DNA of 64,000 bases from NCBI GenBank assembly GCA_904066235.2, contig CAJFCV020000004.1, positions 3,162,001 to 3,226,000 of the forward strand. Direction: 5' to 3'. The position numbers and the translations under genes are program-made. The notes below the pieces were generated by a model, which was not told the origin of the DNA, searched no databases, and saw only the letters and a list, made by a program, of their open reading frames with translations. This DNA comes from Bursaphelenchus xylophilus. Taxonomy: Eukaryota > Nematoda > Chromadorea > Rhabditida > Aphelenchoididae. The stretch's first letter is position 1, and each line of letters begins with the position of its first letter. Shown piece after piece: positions 22,115-33,559 of this stretch.

Positions 22115-23143
22115 CAAGGGATCGGCAAATAGTTGTAACCTGCTTTCTGAACGAAACCTATATCATTTGAAAGAGCATTAAAAATAGTTCACAGCGCAAA
22201 AAGAATTAGCTGCCTAAATTCACTTTGGACAAAGTTATGGCCAAAATACAGATTTTAGCCTAATTTCCGCCTCGCTTTATGAGCTCTCGGAACGGCAACA
22301 GAGTTGTGTCCAGTTGGCCGAGTGGTAGTGAGCCCACTTCCGGCGCATCGAGTCCTGGTTTCGAATCCGGCCTCTGTAAACATTTTGCGTTTCGTCTCTT
22401 ATATGCCACAAAACCATGGTATGTTGACATTTTTTAATAATTTTTGTTCCTCCGCAGACAAAATCCATGGTTACGCAATTTTTCTGAGTTTTTGAATTTT
22501 TTTGAAACGACCACAAATTTGATGGTGATGAGAGTGGGTATGTCACTATCGTATAATTACAAGGGTGTTGTGCCAGCAACCTGACCGATTATGATTACTG
22601 GAGGATAATTCAATTTAAGGGCCTATAAATATACATTTTTCGAAAAAATACGAAGATAAAATTGTAAAATCAGCCAACGACACTATTGCTGATACAGTGG
22701 ACCAACCATTGGCAAGGCTAGGACATAAGAAATTTTCGATTTTGAAATTTTCGTTTGTGAATGACCACGACGATCATATAAATGTATTTCCAAAGCTTTT
22801 TGCTCCAATTTTCCCTTTAACCTAGTTTTATTTACAATTTACTGTAACTAGCAGTAATGTCTAATAACATATAACCGAGGATTGGTAAAGCCATAAAACG
22901 ACCGTGATAGACGTTTTTGGATACCAGGAAATTAATAAAGACGATTTCAAACCGCCAGGATTACTGTAATATAAGAAACCGGCGTTTTGGCCGCATATAA
23001 CCCCTTTCAAAAAGCGGTCGTATCTATGCCCTAAGGTAATTTAGGCAGCTAATTTTTTTTGCGCTGTGCACTATTTTTAATGCTCTTTCAAATGATACAT
23101 GTTTCGTTAAGAAAGCAGGTTGCAACTATTTGCCGATCCCTTG
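22115..23143 (-). mobile_element. 1.0 kb Harbinger-like transposon, copy 2, TCA duplication
   Basis: CAAGGGATCGGCAAATAGTT at 22115 and its inverse ending at 23143 are flanked by TCA (22112-22114 and 23144-23146). The interior is the reverse complement of copy 1 at 19975-20988. It is nested in the fold-back element 21601-23849, so it is the younger of the two. Confidence 0.85.
22305..22376 (+). other. tRNA-like segment inside transposon copy 2
   Basis: TTGGCCGAGTGGTAGTGAGC followed by CTGGTTTCGAATCCGG gives the A- and B-box pattern of copy 1, now on the plus strand. The acceptor stem and the five-base T stem are not formed. Its presence in both copies shows it is part of the element. Confidence 0.45.
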
Positions 23144-23849
23144 TCAAATCAAAAGAAGAGAGAAATTTTACGGTAAAAAATGGGAGGGGGTTAGACTAAA
23201 TCACCCATAACTTCATCAGTTGTTGAGATATAGACGCCCCTCTAAAAAAATAAGGTAGCCAAGACAATTTTCTTTATAATTATGTAAAATTTTGTACTAA
23301 TATTTTATTATTTGGAACAAAAACCTATTTTTATTCTGAAAAAAATGAAAAAATGCTGCAAACTGCTGCACTACTATAAATTTGTTCGTGCCGTAGATCG
23401 CCAAACATCCTAAAAAATTACATTACTGTAAACCGTGGACTCAGGTCTACATGATTTTTTTTTAAACGGTGTCGATCCGACAATATTGAACCAAGTTATG
23501 AGGAAATTAATCTAGAATTTCACAAATTTTGTAGAAAATAGAAATATGCGCAATACTACAGCTATTTTCGAGCGGGTTTTTGCAACAGTGCAACGAAACT
23601 TGCACACATGACAGTCCAAACAGTTAGCATTATTCGAAATTTTGAAGGGTGATTCTACGCCCATGGAGGGAAAAGTTATGGCCGAAACACTGCCGCCAAC
23701 CTTGATTTTGGACGTAAAAAGTCACTCCGATTGAGAAGTGGCGAAATCCTCATTTTTCTGCCGTCTCGCCCGTTTCGCATGCATTTCCTTTGTTCCCTCG
23801 TTCACTCATATTTCTATTTTCTTTATTTCGCGTTCGTGAAACAGGCCCC

Positions 23850-24338
23850 TGATAGTCGCAATTGGAGCACTTACCTTGTGAATCACTTTTTTGACCAAGT
23901 CAAGTTTATCAAAGGTTTATCGGATACAATAGGCATTTCTATTTCTAAACAGATACGATCATTACTCCCACCGCCTCGAGCAATATGTACTCCGCACTCC
24001 TCCGCCTAAAGCTCTCATGAAAATTGTACGTGTAATCTGTGGTCTTCAAGATCAGACAGTTATCTTTAAGATTTGTTTTGCTTTCTTAAAGCGTTTTCAA
24101 CAGCCCATTTCAGCAGACGCTACATATATTTAAAGATTTGTAGCAAAACTGGAACCAATAGTTATCCGAATTTGTAGTCGCATCCTACACGTTCAATTAA
24201 CACTTCTATAAAAAGACCTTGGGAAACCATGGGGGTTCGCAATAGTGGAGGCAAATCGTATCATCAGATCTCTTCTCGACTGCCTTATACAGCGATAGTA
24301 TACAGCGATATGAGCTGGGGATATTACTGAATTATTCC
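23850..24338. other. Upstream region of receptor 7
   Basis: No gene or repeat end recognised. A short tandem duplication TACAGCGATA occurs twice at 24290-24310, just before the start codon. Confidence 0.35.
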
Positions 24339-26540
24339 ATGATCTACGAGAATGCTATAGCGTCTATAACCCACTACTCGTTGCCTATCACCACTGCCTT
24401 GGAGAGTTTCTGCGCTCCGCTCATCCTCTACCTGACCGTATATCATTCCGCGCAAATGAAGCGCTACCGCTACTTTATAATGAACAATGTGATCTGGAAT
24501 TGCCTGCTCAACTGGGCCTCGTGCATCTACCGACCGGCCTACATTTTTCCAGCGCCTTGTGCCACCTTTGAGATTGCAATTCACAACACTTGGTTCACTG
24601 GCGTCAGCTCCGTGGTTCTGCTGTTTATTGTTGTGAATGCGGAGACGTCGGTGGTGTGGAGTGTGCTTTATCGGTTTTTCATGGTATGGCTGAGTGACTT
24701 CCTTACCTCTTGCGGCAGAAACATTGCACGTCAAACTGAGGGGTCCGGAATAGACCCTTCGCTATCGGTTTTTACACTTCGTCTTGATTTCACAGAGAAG
24801 TCAGAGAAAAAGACGCGCAAAAACGTACTCTCTCGCCCCAAAAAATCCCCATTTCTTCCCCGACTAAATGTTTTTTCGGGTCTTTTTTGGCGGATTGCCA
24901 ACTTATTCATCGGGCCGTTTGAGCCTATCTCACAAGGGAAGTACTTGAAGTGTGACGCTCAGATTTTGATGAAACTTGGCACAAATTTAGAATAATTTTT
25001 TCTAAGATATATGCGGGAATCCTAGCTCGCGCTTTGCAGAAACAACCGAGATTTTTAGATCGAAAGTCGGCGAAAATTTGGGACTTTTTGCCGAATTTCG
25101 GCACGAAAAGTTTCATGCCTATTTCAACCGTAAAGAATAATGTTTCTACAAAAAATCAAATTTTTCCGCACGAAACTGCCAAAGTTATGGCCAAAAAGCG
25201 TTTTTCTCTCTGACCGCTCTCCACGTTGAGCGTGCTCTCTCGGCGGCAAAAATCGTTCAATATCTCGGCGGCGCCCGCAAAGCGCGAGCTAAAACTTTCA
25301 GGAATTGATATTTAGTCCATACCCGATGTGTGTGCAAAATTTAAAGAAAATCTGAGCGTCACACTTGAAGTACTTCCCCTGTCAGTTTGACGTGCATTGT
25401 ATAATATAATACAAAATGGTTTCAGTCCTATCCCGGCTGGATCAGCGATTTTGTTGAGAAGAGAAGGCTGGCGATCGTATTGTTTGTATTCGCCCAAATA
25501 TTCGTCGATTTCTTGGTGCTTTGGCCGTTTTTTGTCTACAAACGACCCAGTAAGTGTTGAAGGCATCGAAAAAATAAGTTGAAAAATCGGGTCCGGCAGG
25601 CTTTTACGGCACCGAAATAGCCATGCCAGCTCAGGGGAAATTTTTAAACAACCTTAGAATTAAAATTGTTGATTGCAACCTCTAACCAAATCCTTTTTCT
25701 TGTTGGTGAAGCCGCCGAGCAAGAGCAGTTCCTGAAAGAAGCCCCTTATTTTTGGCCCTACGAGCCCTCCCTCGGCTACTTTTGTTCGATGGACAAGGAG
25801 CTTCTCATAGAAATCGTGTTTGGTGGCGTCATCATGCTAATGTGTTTCTTTGCGATGGGCACTGTCGTTTTTATCGTCCTGTGTTATCGAGTCATCGTTG
25901 TGAACAAAGACAATGGGGAGTTCTTTGCCGGAAGCTTGCATCGTATGCATAAAATCTTGTTTAAGGTAAGAGACGAGTTGATCTCCAAAATTACAGTGGG
26001 GGACCTCATCCAGTGGCAGAAAAGATACCATTTTGCATCCACGAAGTATCAAAAAGCAAAATACCTCCCAAGTGAAAAAACTCAGATTTCAAAAGCGCGC
26101 CCGCTCTTCTTGTGAGGAAAAGGAAGTTTTCACTTGGAGAGGGAAGCATTATGCCACATTTTTGATACTTTCCGAATGCAAAATGGCCCTTTTTTTGCCA
26201 CTGGATCAAGTCCCCCCACTGTAGAGGGCAAACCGGCCTAAATTTTGCTCTGAATTGGCACAAATCCTGATTGTATCAACCTAAATTTCAGGCGGTAGCG
26301 TTCCAGGTTCTGGTCGGCTTCATTTTCCTCCTCTTCCCCACGGTAGTCATTCTGTTCGTCTTCTACGCACAATGGGAAGAAGGGACGACGATTGCGGCCG
26401 TTTGTTTGGTTCTGGTGCAAGCGCACGGATGCGCCGATTTCTTCACCATGATTTATTTCATTGTGCCATATCGTCGTCAGCTGTTAAAGTTCTTTGGGAA
26501 GGCGACTTCCAAAGTCGCGCTGGCTGATCCCGCAACATAG
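24339..26540 (+). CDS. Chemoreceptor, SRH/SRI-type 7TM (receptor 7); shifted exon 3 acceptor
   Basis: Exons 24339-24683, 25426-25549, 25712-25965 and 26292-26540 give 323 residues. It starts MIYENAIASI and, with receptors 8 and 10, forms the FFM / MKRYRYFIMN subgroup with a 345 nt exon 1. At the usual start of exon 3 (25706) the AG is gone (TTGTTG|GTGAAG). The next AG, six bases on, restores the frame with loss of two codons, so I place exon 3 at 25712. TM7 closes HGCADFFTMIYFIVPYRRQL. Intron 1 holds nested A and B elements and intron 3 a CAGTG MITE. The coding frame is otherwise intact. Confidence 0.75.
24726..25395. mobile_element. Family A MITE with nested family B insertion (receptor 7, intron 1)
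   Basis: GCACGTCAAACTGAG at 24726 and CAGTTTGACGTGC ending at 25395 are the ends of family A, here reversed relative to 12819-13044. The right terminal repeat is split at CTCA by a family B element (24933-25381). ATT flanks both ends. Confidence 0.75.
24933..25381. mobile_element. Family B MITE copy 2, TCA duplication, inside family A
   Basis: CAAGGGAAGTACTTGAAGTG at 24933 and TACTTCCCCTG ending at 25381 are flanked by TCA (24930-24932 and 25382-25384). It is 449 bp, full length, and close in sequence to 16216-16659. Confidence 0.82.
25994..26221. mobile_element. CAGTG MITE copy 5 (receptor 7, intron 3)
   Basis: CAGTGGGGGACCTCATCCAG at 25994 and CAAGTCCCCCCACTG ending at 26221, each with flanking TA. 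Arms pair through the GAAGTATCAAAA and TTTTTGATACTTTC stretches. Confidence 0.87.
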
Positions 26541-26585
26541 GTTGGAAAATAAAGAGGGTTAAAACAGTCTTGTTGATGTTACTAA

Positions 26586-27037
26586 CAGGGGAAGTAATAC
26601 CCCAAGTGCGACGCTCAGATTTTGATGAAACTTGGCACAAATTTAGAATAATTTTATCTAAAATAAGTGCGAGAGTCCTAGCTCGCGCTTTGCAAAAACA
26701 ACCGAGATTTTTAGATCGAAAGTTAACAAAAATTTGACACTTCTTGCCGAATTTTGACACCAAAAGTTTCATGCCTATTTCTACCATAGAGGGTAATATT
26801 TCCACAAAAAATTAATTTTTTCCGCACGAAACTAGCAAAGTTATAGCCAAAAAGTGTTTTTCTCTCTGACCGCACTCCGCGTTTAGCCTACTCTCTCAGC
26901 GGTAAAGATCGCTCAATATCTCGGCGGCGCTTGCAAAGCGCGAGCTAAAACTTTCAGGAATTGATACTTAGTTCATGACCGAGGTGTGTGCAAAATTTAA
27001 AGAAAATCTGAACGTCGCACTTGGTTTACTTCCCTTG
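26586..27037. mobile_element. Family B MITE copy 4, TAA duplication
   Basis: CAGGGGAAGTAATACCCCAA at 26586 and GGTTTACTTCCCTTG ending at 27037 are flanked by TAA (26583-26585 and 27038-27040). It is 452 bp long and lies 45 bp after the stop of receptor 7. Confidence 0.83.
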
Positions 27038-27169
27038 TAAATGTAAATAAATATATATGAGGAATTCCTGTCATAAAATGAGCTTGCAAAAAGACATCAT
27101 AACAGAGTCAGCAATCAAGTCACAAAGTCGTATGAGGTCGTTCATTTAATCCTATTGCAGATCATTTTT

Positions 27170-27640
27170 TCATAGAATGGCACGTTTTTTGCAGCACAGC
27201 GAAGCAATTCTCGGAATAACGGGCACAAAGGAACGGCTGGTTTTACTGTCTATTTTGCTCTTCGATCTTGCTGTTTATGTCCACGACGTTTCGAAAAGAT
27301 TTTTCACTGTGTTCCACTTACGAGAATTGAATTTAAACCCCTTTTTTGTAGTTTCGGCCCATGCAACAAAAAGTTATATAAGAAATGTCGTAGAAATTTA
27401 GCGGCATTGCGGAAGAGGGTTACATCCAATACGTACACCTCTTATTTTAGTTAACAGAGGAGGAGTGCTGAAAGCGCGACGCATCTTGTTTCGATTTTTC
27501 ACACACGTTGTTGCAACTTCTGAAATGCTTAGTATGCGCTAGATGCAGCCGAGATATTAACGTGCTTTCCCGCAGCAAGATTGCCCGGAATTCATAGAGC
27601 TATTTTGAATAAATGGCCTTTGACAACACAACTTTTTTCA
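27170..27640. repeat. Duplicated upstream block of receptor 8
   Basis: Sequence from GAATGGCACGTTTTTTGCAG (about 27176) onward matches 34633-34850 upstream of receptor 10, including GCACAGCGAAGCAATTCTCG. The duplication continues through the genes. A weak relic of family B (GCGCGACGCATCTTG near 27474) also lies here. Confidence 0.7.
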
Positions 27641-27641
27641 G
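27633..27641 (+). promoter_or_regulatory. Candidate trans-splice acceptor of receptor 8
   Basis: TTTTTTCAG ends two bases before the ATG at 27644. The same arrangement is kept in the duplicate at 34894. Confidence 0.5.
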
Positions 27642-27643
27642 CG

Positions 27644-29175
27644 ATGATTTATGAAAATTCGGCTGCCTTCTTGACTCAGCATTCCCTCCTCATTACCACT
27701 GCTTTGGAGTCAATTTGCGCGCCCATTGTGTTGTACTTGACCCTCTACCACTCGATGCAGATGAAACGGTACCGATATTTGATTATGAACCATGTTGTGT
27801 GGAACTTGCTGATGAATTGGGCGCTGTGCGTCTACAAGCCGACAATGTTGTTTCCGGCGCCTTGTGTGACGTTTGCACCAGCGATTCATAACACTTGGTT
27901 CACTGGGATCAGCTCAATGTTTCTTGTTTTTCTAGTCGCCAATGTGGAAATGTCGGTGGTTTGGAGTGTGCTTTATCGATTCTTTATGGTAAGGGTTGCT
28001 AATAAGAGAAGAAAAATTTATGTCATTGTGGTTTTTGGCATAGAAATTTTGCGGCAAATTTGAAAAGTAAGCAATGATACTCACTTTAAACGCGATACTA
28101 CTCTCTTGAAAATGACAATCAAGAATTAATTTACAGTCCTACCCTGGCCGTGTCAGCGACTTTGTAGAGCGCCGCAGAGGCTCCATTATTGTGTTCATCG
28201 TTGGCCAACTACTGGTCTGCCTTTTTGTCCTTTCGCCTTTTGCCATCTTTCAAAGGCCTAGTATGTTCACACTAGTATTAAGAGGGCTCTACATAAGAGG
28301 GGTTCCGGGTAAATTCAATTTTTTTCGGCCATGGTGCTCAGCCACGCATCTCGGCCATACCAACTTTTATGTCTCGCAACTTGCAGAGCTCAAAACAAGA
28401 TAAGACGTGTTCTGAACGATAAAATGGAAAAAAGCATTCGGAAATGGCGTAGTTTTTGCTTATTGTGTGCAATGTACAGTGCAGAAGAAAAAATTTCCAT
28501 GTCCGAAAAGCGTGGCCGATCATCACGGCCGAAAAAAATTGAATTTAACCGGAATCCCTCTTATATGTGCTCTAGGTGAAGCCAGAGAAACAGCGGAATT
28601 CCTCAAGCGACTCCCACATCTGCAACAATACGAACGGTCCACCGGATACCTCTGTACGATGGATATTGAGATCACCGGGATCGTCCTTCTGTTTGGAGTA
28701 ATGCTGTTGGTGTTCTTCTTCGTCGCTGGCACTGTGATCCTCTTTATTTTGGGGCGTCGAGTAACAAACGTGAACAAAGAGGGGTTCTTTGCGGGGAGTG
28801 CACATCGAATGCACAAGATGCTATTCAAGGTAAGTACTATTATATACGAAATTGGGGCTGTAGAGGTGAATGTGAAAGGAAAAAAACTACTATATCTAGA
28901 GGAGTGGTAATGTGAAGGTCTTCTGATTGCAGGCCGTATTAGTTCAAGTCATTGTCAGCAACATCTTTCAATTTGTGCCCACCACTTTGCTCTTGCTCAC
29001 CTTTTACGTCCAATGGGAGGAAGGCACGACGATCGCTGCCGTTTGTGTGACGATGGTGCAAGTCCACGGAAGTGTGGACTTTATTACAATGATGTATTTC
29101 ATTGTTCCCTATCGCCGACAGCTGTTGAGATTGGTCGGAAGGCAAACAGGGAAGGTGTGGTCGGAGCAAACGTAA
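27644..29175 (+). CDS. Chemoreceptor, SRH/SRI-type 7TM (receptor 8)
   Basis: Exons 27644-27988, 28137-28260, 28576-28829 and 28933-29175 give 321 residues. It starts MIYENSAAFLTQHSLLITTA, and TM7 closes HGSVDFITMMYFIVPYRRQL (Ser where receptor 10 has Cys). I chose this ATG over 27581 because a polypyrimidine acceptor stands directly before it. Splice sites are canonical (GTAAGG, GTATGT, GTAAGT donors). Receptor 10 is a close duplicate: most of exons 1-4 are identical, so the two arose from a recent segmental copy. Intron 2 holds a 266 bp MITE that receptor 10 lacks. Confidence 0.87.
28296..28561. mobile_element. 266 bp palindromic MITE (receptor 8, intron 2)
   Basis: AGAGGGGTTCCGGGTAAATT at 28296 and GAATTTAACCGGAATCCCTC ending near 28561 are inverted and include TTTTTTTCGGCC on the inner side. 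TA flanks both ends. The paralogous intron of receptor 10 is uninterrupted, which dates the insertion after the duplication. Confidence 0.75.
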
Positions 29176-30510
29176 ATTTGAAAGCTTACGGAGTGTGGAA
29201 GCGGCTGTTCAAGTTATGTGTAGGCTTGTAATAAATAATAAACTGGTAATAAATGCATATCATCAAAAAAGGATAAGATTTGAAGGAATTTGCAAGTCTT
29301 TCCGAAGAACATAGTAAAGTAGCCCTATAAAATCTTCTCTCGTGACAAATTCAGAAAATCTAGACTGACAAATAAATGCTCACGCTGACCCGGTTGTTGT
29401 TGCGCATTGAGAAGGAGGAAACCCTTTTCAAAACAAAATACCACCTGTGCGTCAACAAGGAACAATTTGTAACATGAATGACAAATTTGCAGACATGACA
29501 GGGGGGCCGGGCCGGCCTGGCCCGTTGCTGGACATCTGGGAATTGCTCGAGAAGAAGACGGTCCAACTCAAACCAATTTAGCTGACAAGGTCCTCGCTCA
29601 AACGAAGAATAAGGCTTGGTGTGGAGAGGCGATTCGTGGTAGCCAACGGTAAGCGTTGTTTGTTGAGCGCATTGATTAGGTTTCCAGAATAAGATGAGAG
29701 ACCCTTCCTATTCCTAATTCCCCTTCCTTTAGCTACCTCCAGCGTTCCATTCAAGGAATCCTCCCTCAGAACGACCAGATCGTAAACAGGATCCCCAGCA
29801 AAGGGGATCACTCGCCGCAATGTTACGACCAGCGGCAAAGCCTTCGTACCTGACGTTCGAATAGCCATCTCTAGCATCGTGGACAAGATCCTCTTCCCCC
29901 AGAGTATTTGTCCAAGGCTGTCGAACTTTTCGAAGCCACTAAATGTGGAGAGAGATACAAAGTTGACTGTAATGGCGACTATGACATTGATTTCGTCGCC
30001 GGAGGGCAAGATGTTCGAATCGAATCTGTAAATCTTGTGGAAAAGGAAGACAAGGAATGTTTCCTGAAGATCGGCCGATCCTGGGATGAGGGCTTCTACA
30101 TATTTTGGCCTGCCGTTCTTTGCCAACCGCGGAATTTGCTTTAACTTTGACTTGGACGAAATTATGCTCTGTAACGCAATATTGTAATTGTCGTACTATT
30201 TGGTTACTGAGTTAAAACAAATATAATGCCAATCTTAAAAATAAATGACTACGCACAAAATGTTTTATATAAATATTAAAATATTATGTCAGGTACCCAA
30301 GGTTCAAGTTACGCCTTGAAAACATGTATTCAGATGTCCACACAAATGGGAAAAGCACGTAAATCCGAAGAGTTTAACAAAAGCAAGAAGCCAATTTAAA
30401 GTAATTACTAAACGCTGCCATACAAAACTTATACGGAATTGTGTTGCATGTACATAAGGAGTGCCTCTTGTTTATAAAGTTGTTGCTTTTATAATATAAG
30501 CTCAAGGAGA
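29176..30510. other. Unassigned region with open frames on both strands
   Basis: A 182-codon minus-strand frame (29578-30126) and plus-strand frames (29473-29580 and about 29880-30144, the latter with an acidic LPPEYLSKAVELFEATKCGE stretch) overlap here. None has a recognised domain. The plus-strand frames read more like normal protein but would need an unproven splice. I leave it uncalled. Confidence 0.3.
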
Positions 30511-30770
30511 TTTATTTCAATAAGAACTTGAACCTAGAAACCTTAAATACCTCGCAGAAGCGCAAAAATTCATCGGACCATTTTTTTGTAGTTTTCGAGA
30601 TACGGTTTTCAAGACCCGAAAACTACATACGGTGGTTTTTCTTACTGTACCGGGAGGAAGAGACTGGGGGGATAGAGCACAAAAGGAGAAACGAAAGAGT
30701 TTTTCTTGGCGGCTACAACCGTTATTAATCATAAAATTTGACGTTCAATTTTATGTTTTTACAATAAATT

Positions 30771-33291
30771 TTAGAAATGCCGAACTTGAGTGGTTGATGC
30801 CCCGGAGAGATACGCATTTGTCTTGCGTTGAAACAGGTACTGACACAACGGGGATAGCCGATGGGTTGTGTATTGTAGTGTCGTATCGCCATATGCCTGC
30901 AGAACTTTGAGTAAATTCGCAACGACGCTTCGATAGGGCTTGATGAAATACAAAATCATAAAGCAATCGATCGGAGTGTGCATCAAGACGAAACAGAAGC
31001 AAATCACAGTGATAGTTGGACCGTTCCGAAACTCGAAGAGGAGCGCCATGATCAGCATCATGCATGGAAGGCACAAGAACACGGAAAATGCGATTAACTG
31101 AAAGACAAGGGAACGGAAGAGCATCATTTGAAGACGATAAGTGTAGATTGACCAACTGCCTTGATGTATGGACTGGTACATTAAGATCAGAATGCCGAGC
31201 CCAAGAAACGGAGTTGAGGAGACAACGATAAATGCGACAATAATCGTGTTCCTGATGTTTGTTCCATTTGCAAAGCAGATGATATCAGGATGCTCCTCGT
31301 AGATCTTGCCGAGTGATGGATCACGGGATATAAAAAATTGTTTCTGTTCTTCTTGATTGGGCAAATAGTAAATTACTGGACCCTAAAAATAGTGAGAAGG
31401 TTAGACCTCTTTGGCAGCTTCGAATATACATGTATATTTACAGGGTGTACCAAAAAAATGGAAACTTGTTTTTATAGCTATATTTTTTCGGAGAATCAAA
31501 ATTCAGCAAAAGTAACGGTTATGATTAGTAACATAGAGCATTGTTTATAACATGTTCAATCTGTTTCACAGTGGCTGCCTTTGGTGGCGATATAGAGCTC
31601 CAAACGCGACGTAAAATTTTGGGGTCCGGGCCGCAGCTTTTTATGGGGAAATCGGTCCCGTTCTTGGCGCATCATTTACGTTGCGGCTCCAAACTTTTGT
31701 GGAGCATAGTACAGGTGCTGGCCTTCTATTTAAAAAAATATATAGTCCATTGGATTCAGATCTGGCGAGCAGGCGGCCATTTCGCAGGCGGGACAAAATC
31801 GGAAAAATCGGTCCCATTTCGGGTCCTGAGTCGATTTTGCCTTGTGAGCCGGCGCTGAGTCCTGTTGAAACCCCAAGTTTGCATTGCCAAGGTTCTGCTG
31901 AGCTCACGGAAGCACGACAAAACAGAAATTAACGCGGCGCTAGTATTTTGTCCCATTTATTCACGAAAAACATGGAATTCTTGCCGCTGGCACAAATTCC
32001 GCCTTAAGCAATGACGACCAGGATTTTGGTGGTATTTGACGATGGCCAACAGGCTAGGAGCCTCACTGAAGCAGATTCTATCGTTCTGGTGGTTGTGTAT
32101 CCGCTAAATATTAAACCGCGAACTGAATGCGCTCACGTCTCGGAGCTGCGGCCCACCCGTTTGACTTTCCGACATTTTTGCGCTGTATGCACTTTCTCTC
32201 GACTTTAAAGATCTGAATTTTTTAGAGCTTGTATGACATGAGGTTGAGCTCGCCTTTGACTATTCGGCCGAGCGATCGGTCGCTGATGTCAGTCTCAAGG
32301 GCTAGTTTTTCTTGAAAATCGCGGATTTTGCTGTGGGGGATCTTTCGGTTGAAAGAAGCGCTGGCGGTGCATTTTCTTTCACTTCCTGGGCGCTTACTAT
32401 CCGTATCAAGCTCCTTGGGCCTCGTGATTACTTTCGACACAACGTTCTTTCTATACCGAGCAAATTAACTTTTCGAACAGCTCCAAAAACAAGTCAAAAA
32501 TCGAGGTCCCTTTGTTTGAAGTTCAAAAAAGACAGGTCGATTAATCGATATGGGCGTAAAAATCAAAACACTAGGACAGAAAAACACAGAGAATTTTGTA
32601 GTAATAAACTTCTTTGGCTACACCTAACCATTTTCGCGTCAGGACAAATGAAAAAAAGTTTCCATTTTTTTGGTACACCCTGTAATATAATTGTCCTCCG
32701 GAATTTATGGATCGGTCTGACTTACTAGTACTGCTCCGAGAATAACGACCATGAGTCCGACATGTCTGAGCACCACGCCGCTCCTTGTTTTCATATGAAG
32801 GAATGCTCTAGCCTTCGAATCCATCGCAAGCGATTTCACAAGAATGTATTCCAATTGGCAGAAGATGGCGCTGTCTTTCATTACACAAACGCCGACCCCG
32901 ACAATAAAGTAAATTAGCTGCTGCGTGTGGGAGAGGGCGCTGGTGACGTTCATACCGTAGTAACAAGGCAGAGGGTATACAGATACAGCGCCAATTAACG
33001 CAGCCATAATGTCAAGCAGCAGCGACCTTGAACAATATCATTAGTGCGTTTGTGGATGGTAATCCCTTACCACGACAACTCGTTGATCAAGAGTAGTCGA
33101 TAGAGTTTGATGCCACTGTTACTAGCTAAAAAACAGAATTTTCAAAAAATATACAACGTACTGAAAACCATGACGAGAATTGTGAAGGGAACCATCAGTA
33201 CGGTAATCCCGAGTGCAGTGTCCTCAAACACCTTGTAGAAGTGGAGCAATTCAGCGGACGGTAGGTTAGATTCATTGAAGAAGATCCCCAT
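30771..33291 (-). CDS. Divergent 7TM chemoreceptor on the minus strand (receptor 9)
   Basis: Exons 33291-33162, 33125-33071, 33026-32726 and 31382-30771 join in phase (130, 55, 301 and 612 nt) to 365 residues. It starts MGIFFNESNL; TM2 holds KLYRLLLINELSWSLLLDIM, and TM7 reads MHTPIDCFMILYFIKPYRSV. The PYR ending places it in the same superfamily, but intron positions differ from the plus-strand paralogues: two extra introns split TM1-2, and the intron between TM5 and TM6 is absent. It lies between the duplicated receptors 8 and 10. Intron 3 has been enlarged by a 1.24 kb mariner relic. The long tail after TM7 is Thr/Gln-rich. No frame damage is seen. Confidence 0.78.
31441..32682 (-). mobile_element. 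Degenerate Tc1/mariner transposon (receptor 9, intron 3)
   Basis: Terminal repeats CAGGGTGTACCAAAAAAATG at 31441 and inverted at 32682 match over about 28 bp, with TA on both sides. At 1242 bp it has the size of an autonomous element. On the minus strand a broken transposase can be followed: a helix-turn-helix-like region with RPGSERKCTAS and SLGRIVKGELNLMSYKL near 32230-32400, and a C-terminal WPPARQI-type stretch near 31770. Stops and frameshifts interrupt it, so it is inactive. Confidence 0.78.
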
Positions 33292-33559
33292 AACAGACAA
33301 CCGGAAATCGCGATTTGGGAAAAAAGAATTTTAAATTCTTATATGACCACCTTTATATCAACCCGACCTCGAGGAATACGAAACGCCAATCGTGAAGGCC
33401 TAGACGTTGATTTGTATAACTGTCTTTAAGAAGTACAAAATTGTGTTTTTACCCCGTCCACAGTTTCATAACATCTATGGAGTGTGGATTGGAGAAATAA
33501 GCCGCATTTCATGAAAATACAACGCAGAAGAGAAGATAAGATTACAATTTGCATTTTTT

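Larger units (their letters stand above)
21601..23849. mobile_element. Fold-back element with ~250 bp inverted ends, interrupted by a second transposon
   Basis: GGGGCCTGTTTCACGAACGC at 21601 recurs inverted, ending at 23849. The arms match through the GTAAAAAGTCACTCCGATTG block (about 21721-21741 and 23715-23735) and roughly 250 bp in all. Removing the nested element at 22115-23143 leaves about 1.2 kb. I could not find a target duplication, so the superfamily is not assigned. There is no transposase frame. Confidence 0.7.

Noticed and set aside
22305..22376. A functional tRNA gene
   Set aside because: The acceptor stem and T stem do not pair and an extra base sits in the B box; it is part of a transposon.
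20572..22579. Paired 84-100 residue frames in the 1 kb transposons
   Set aside because: They mirror each other because the element is present twice in inverse orientation; no transposase motif is present.
29578..30126. 182-codon minus-strand frame as a gene
   Set aside because: No signal, domain, splice or family support; overlapping plus-strand frames are at least as protein-like.
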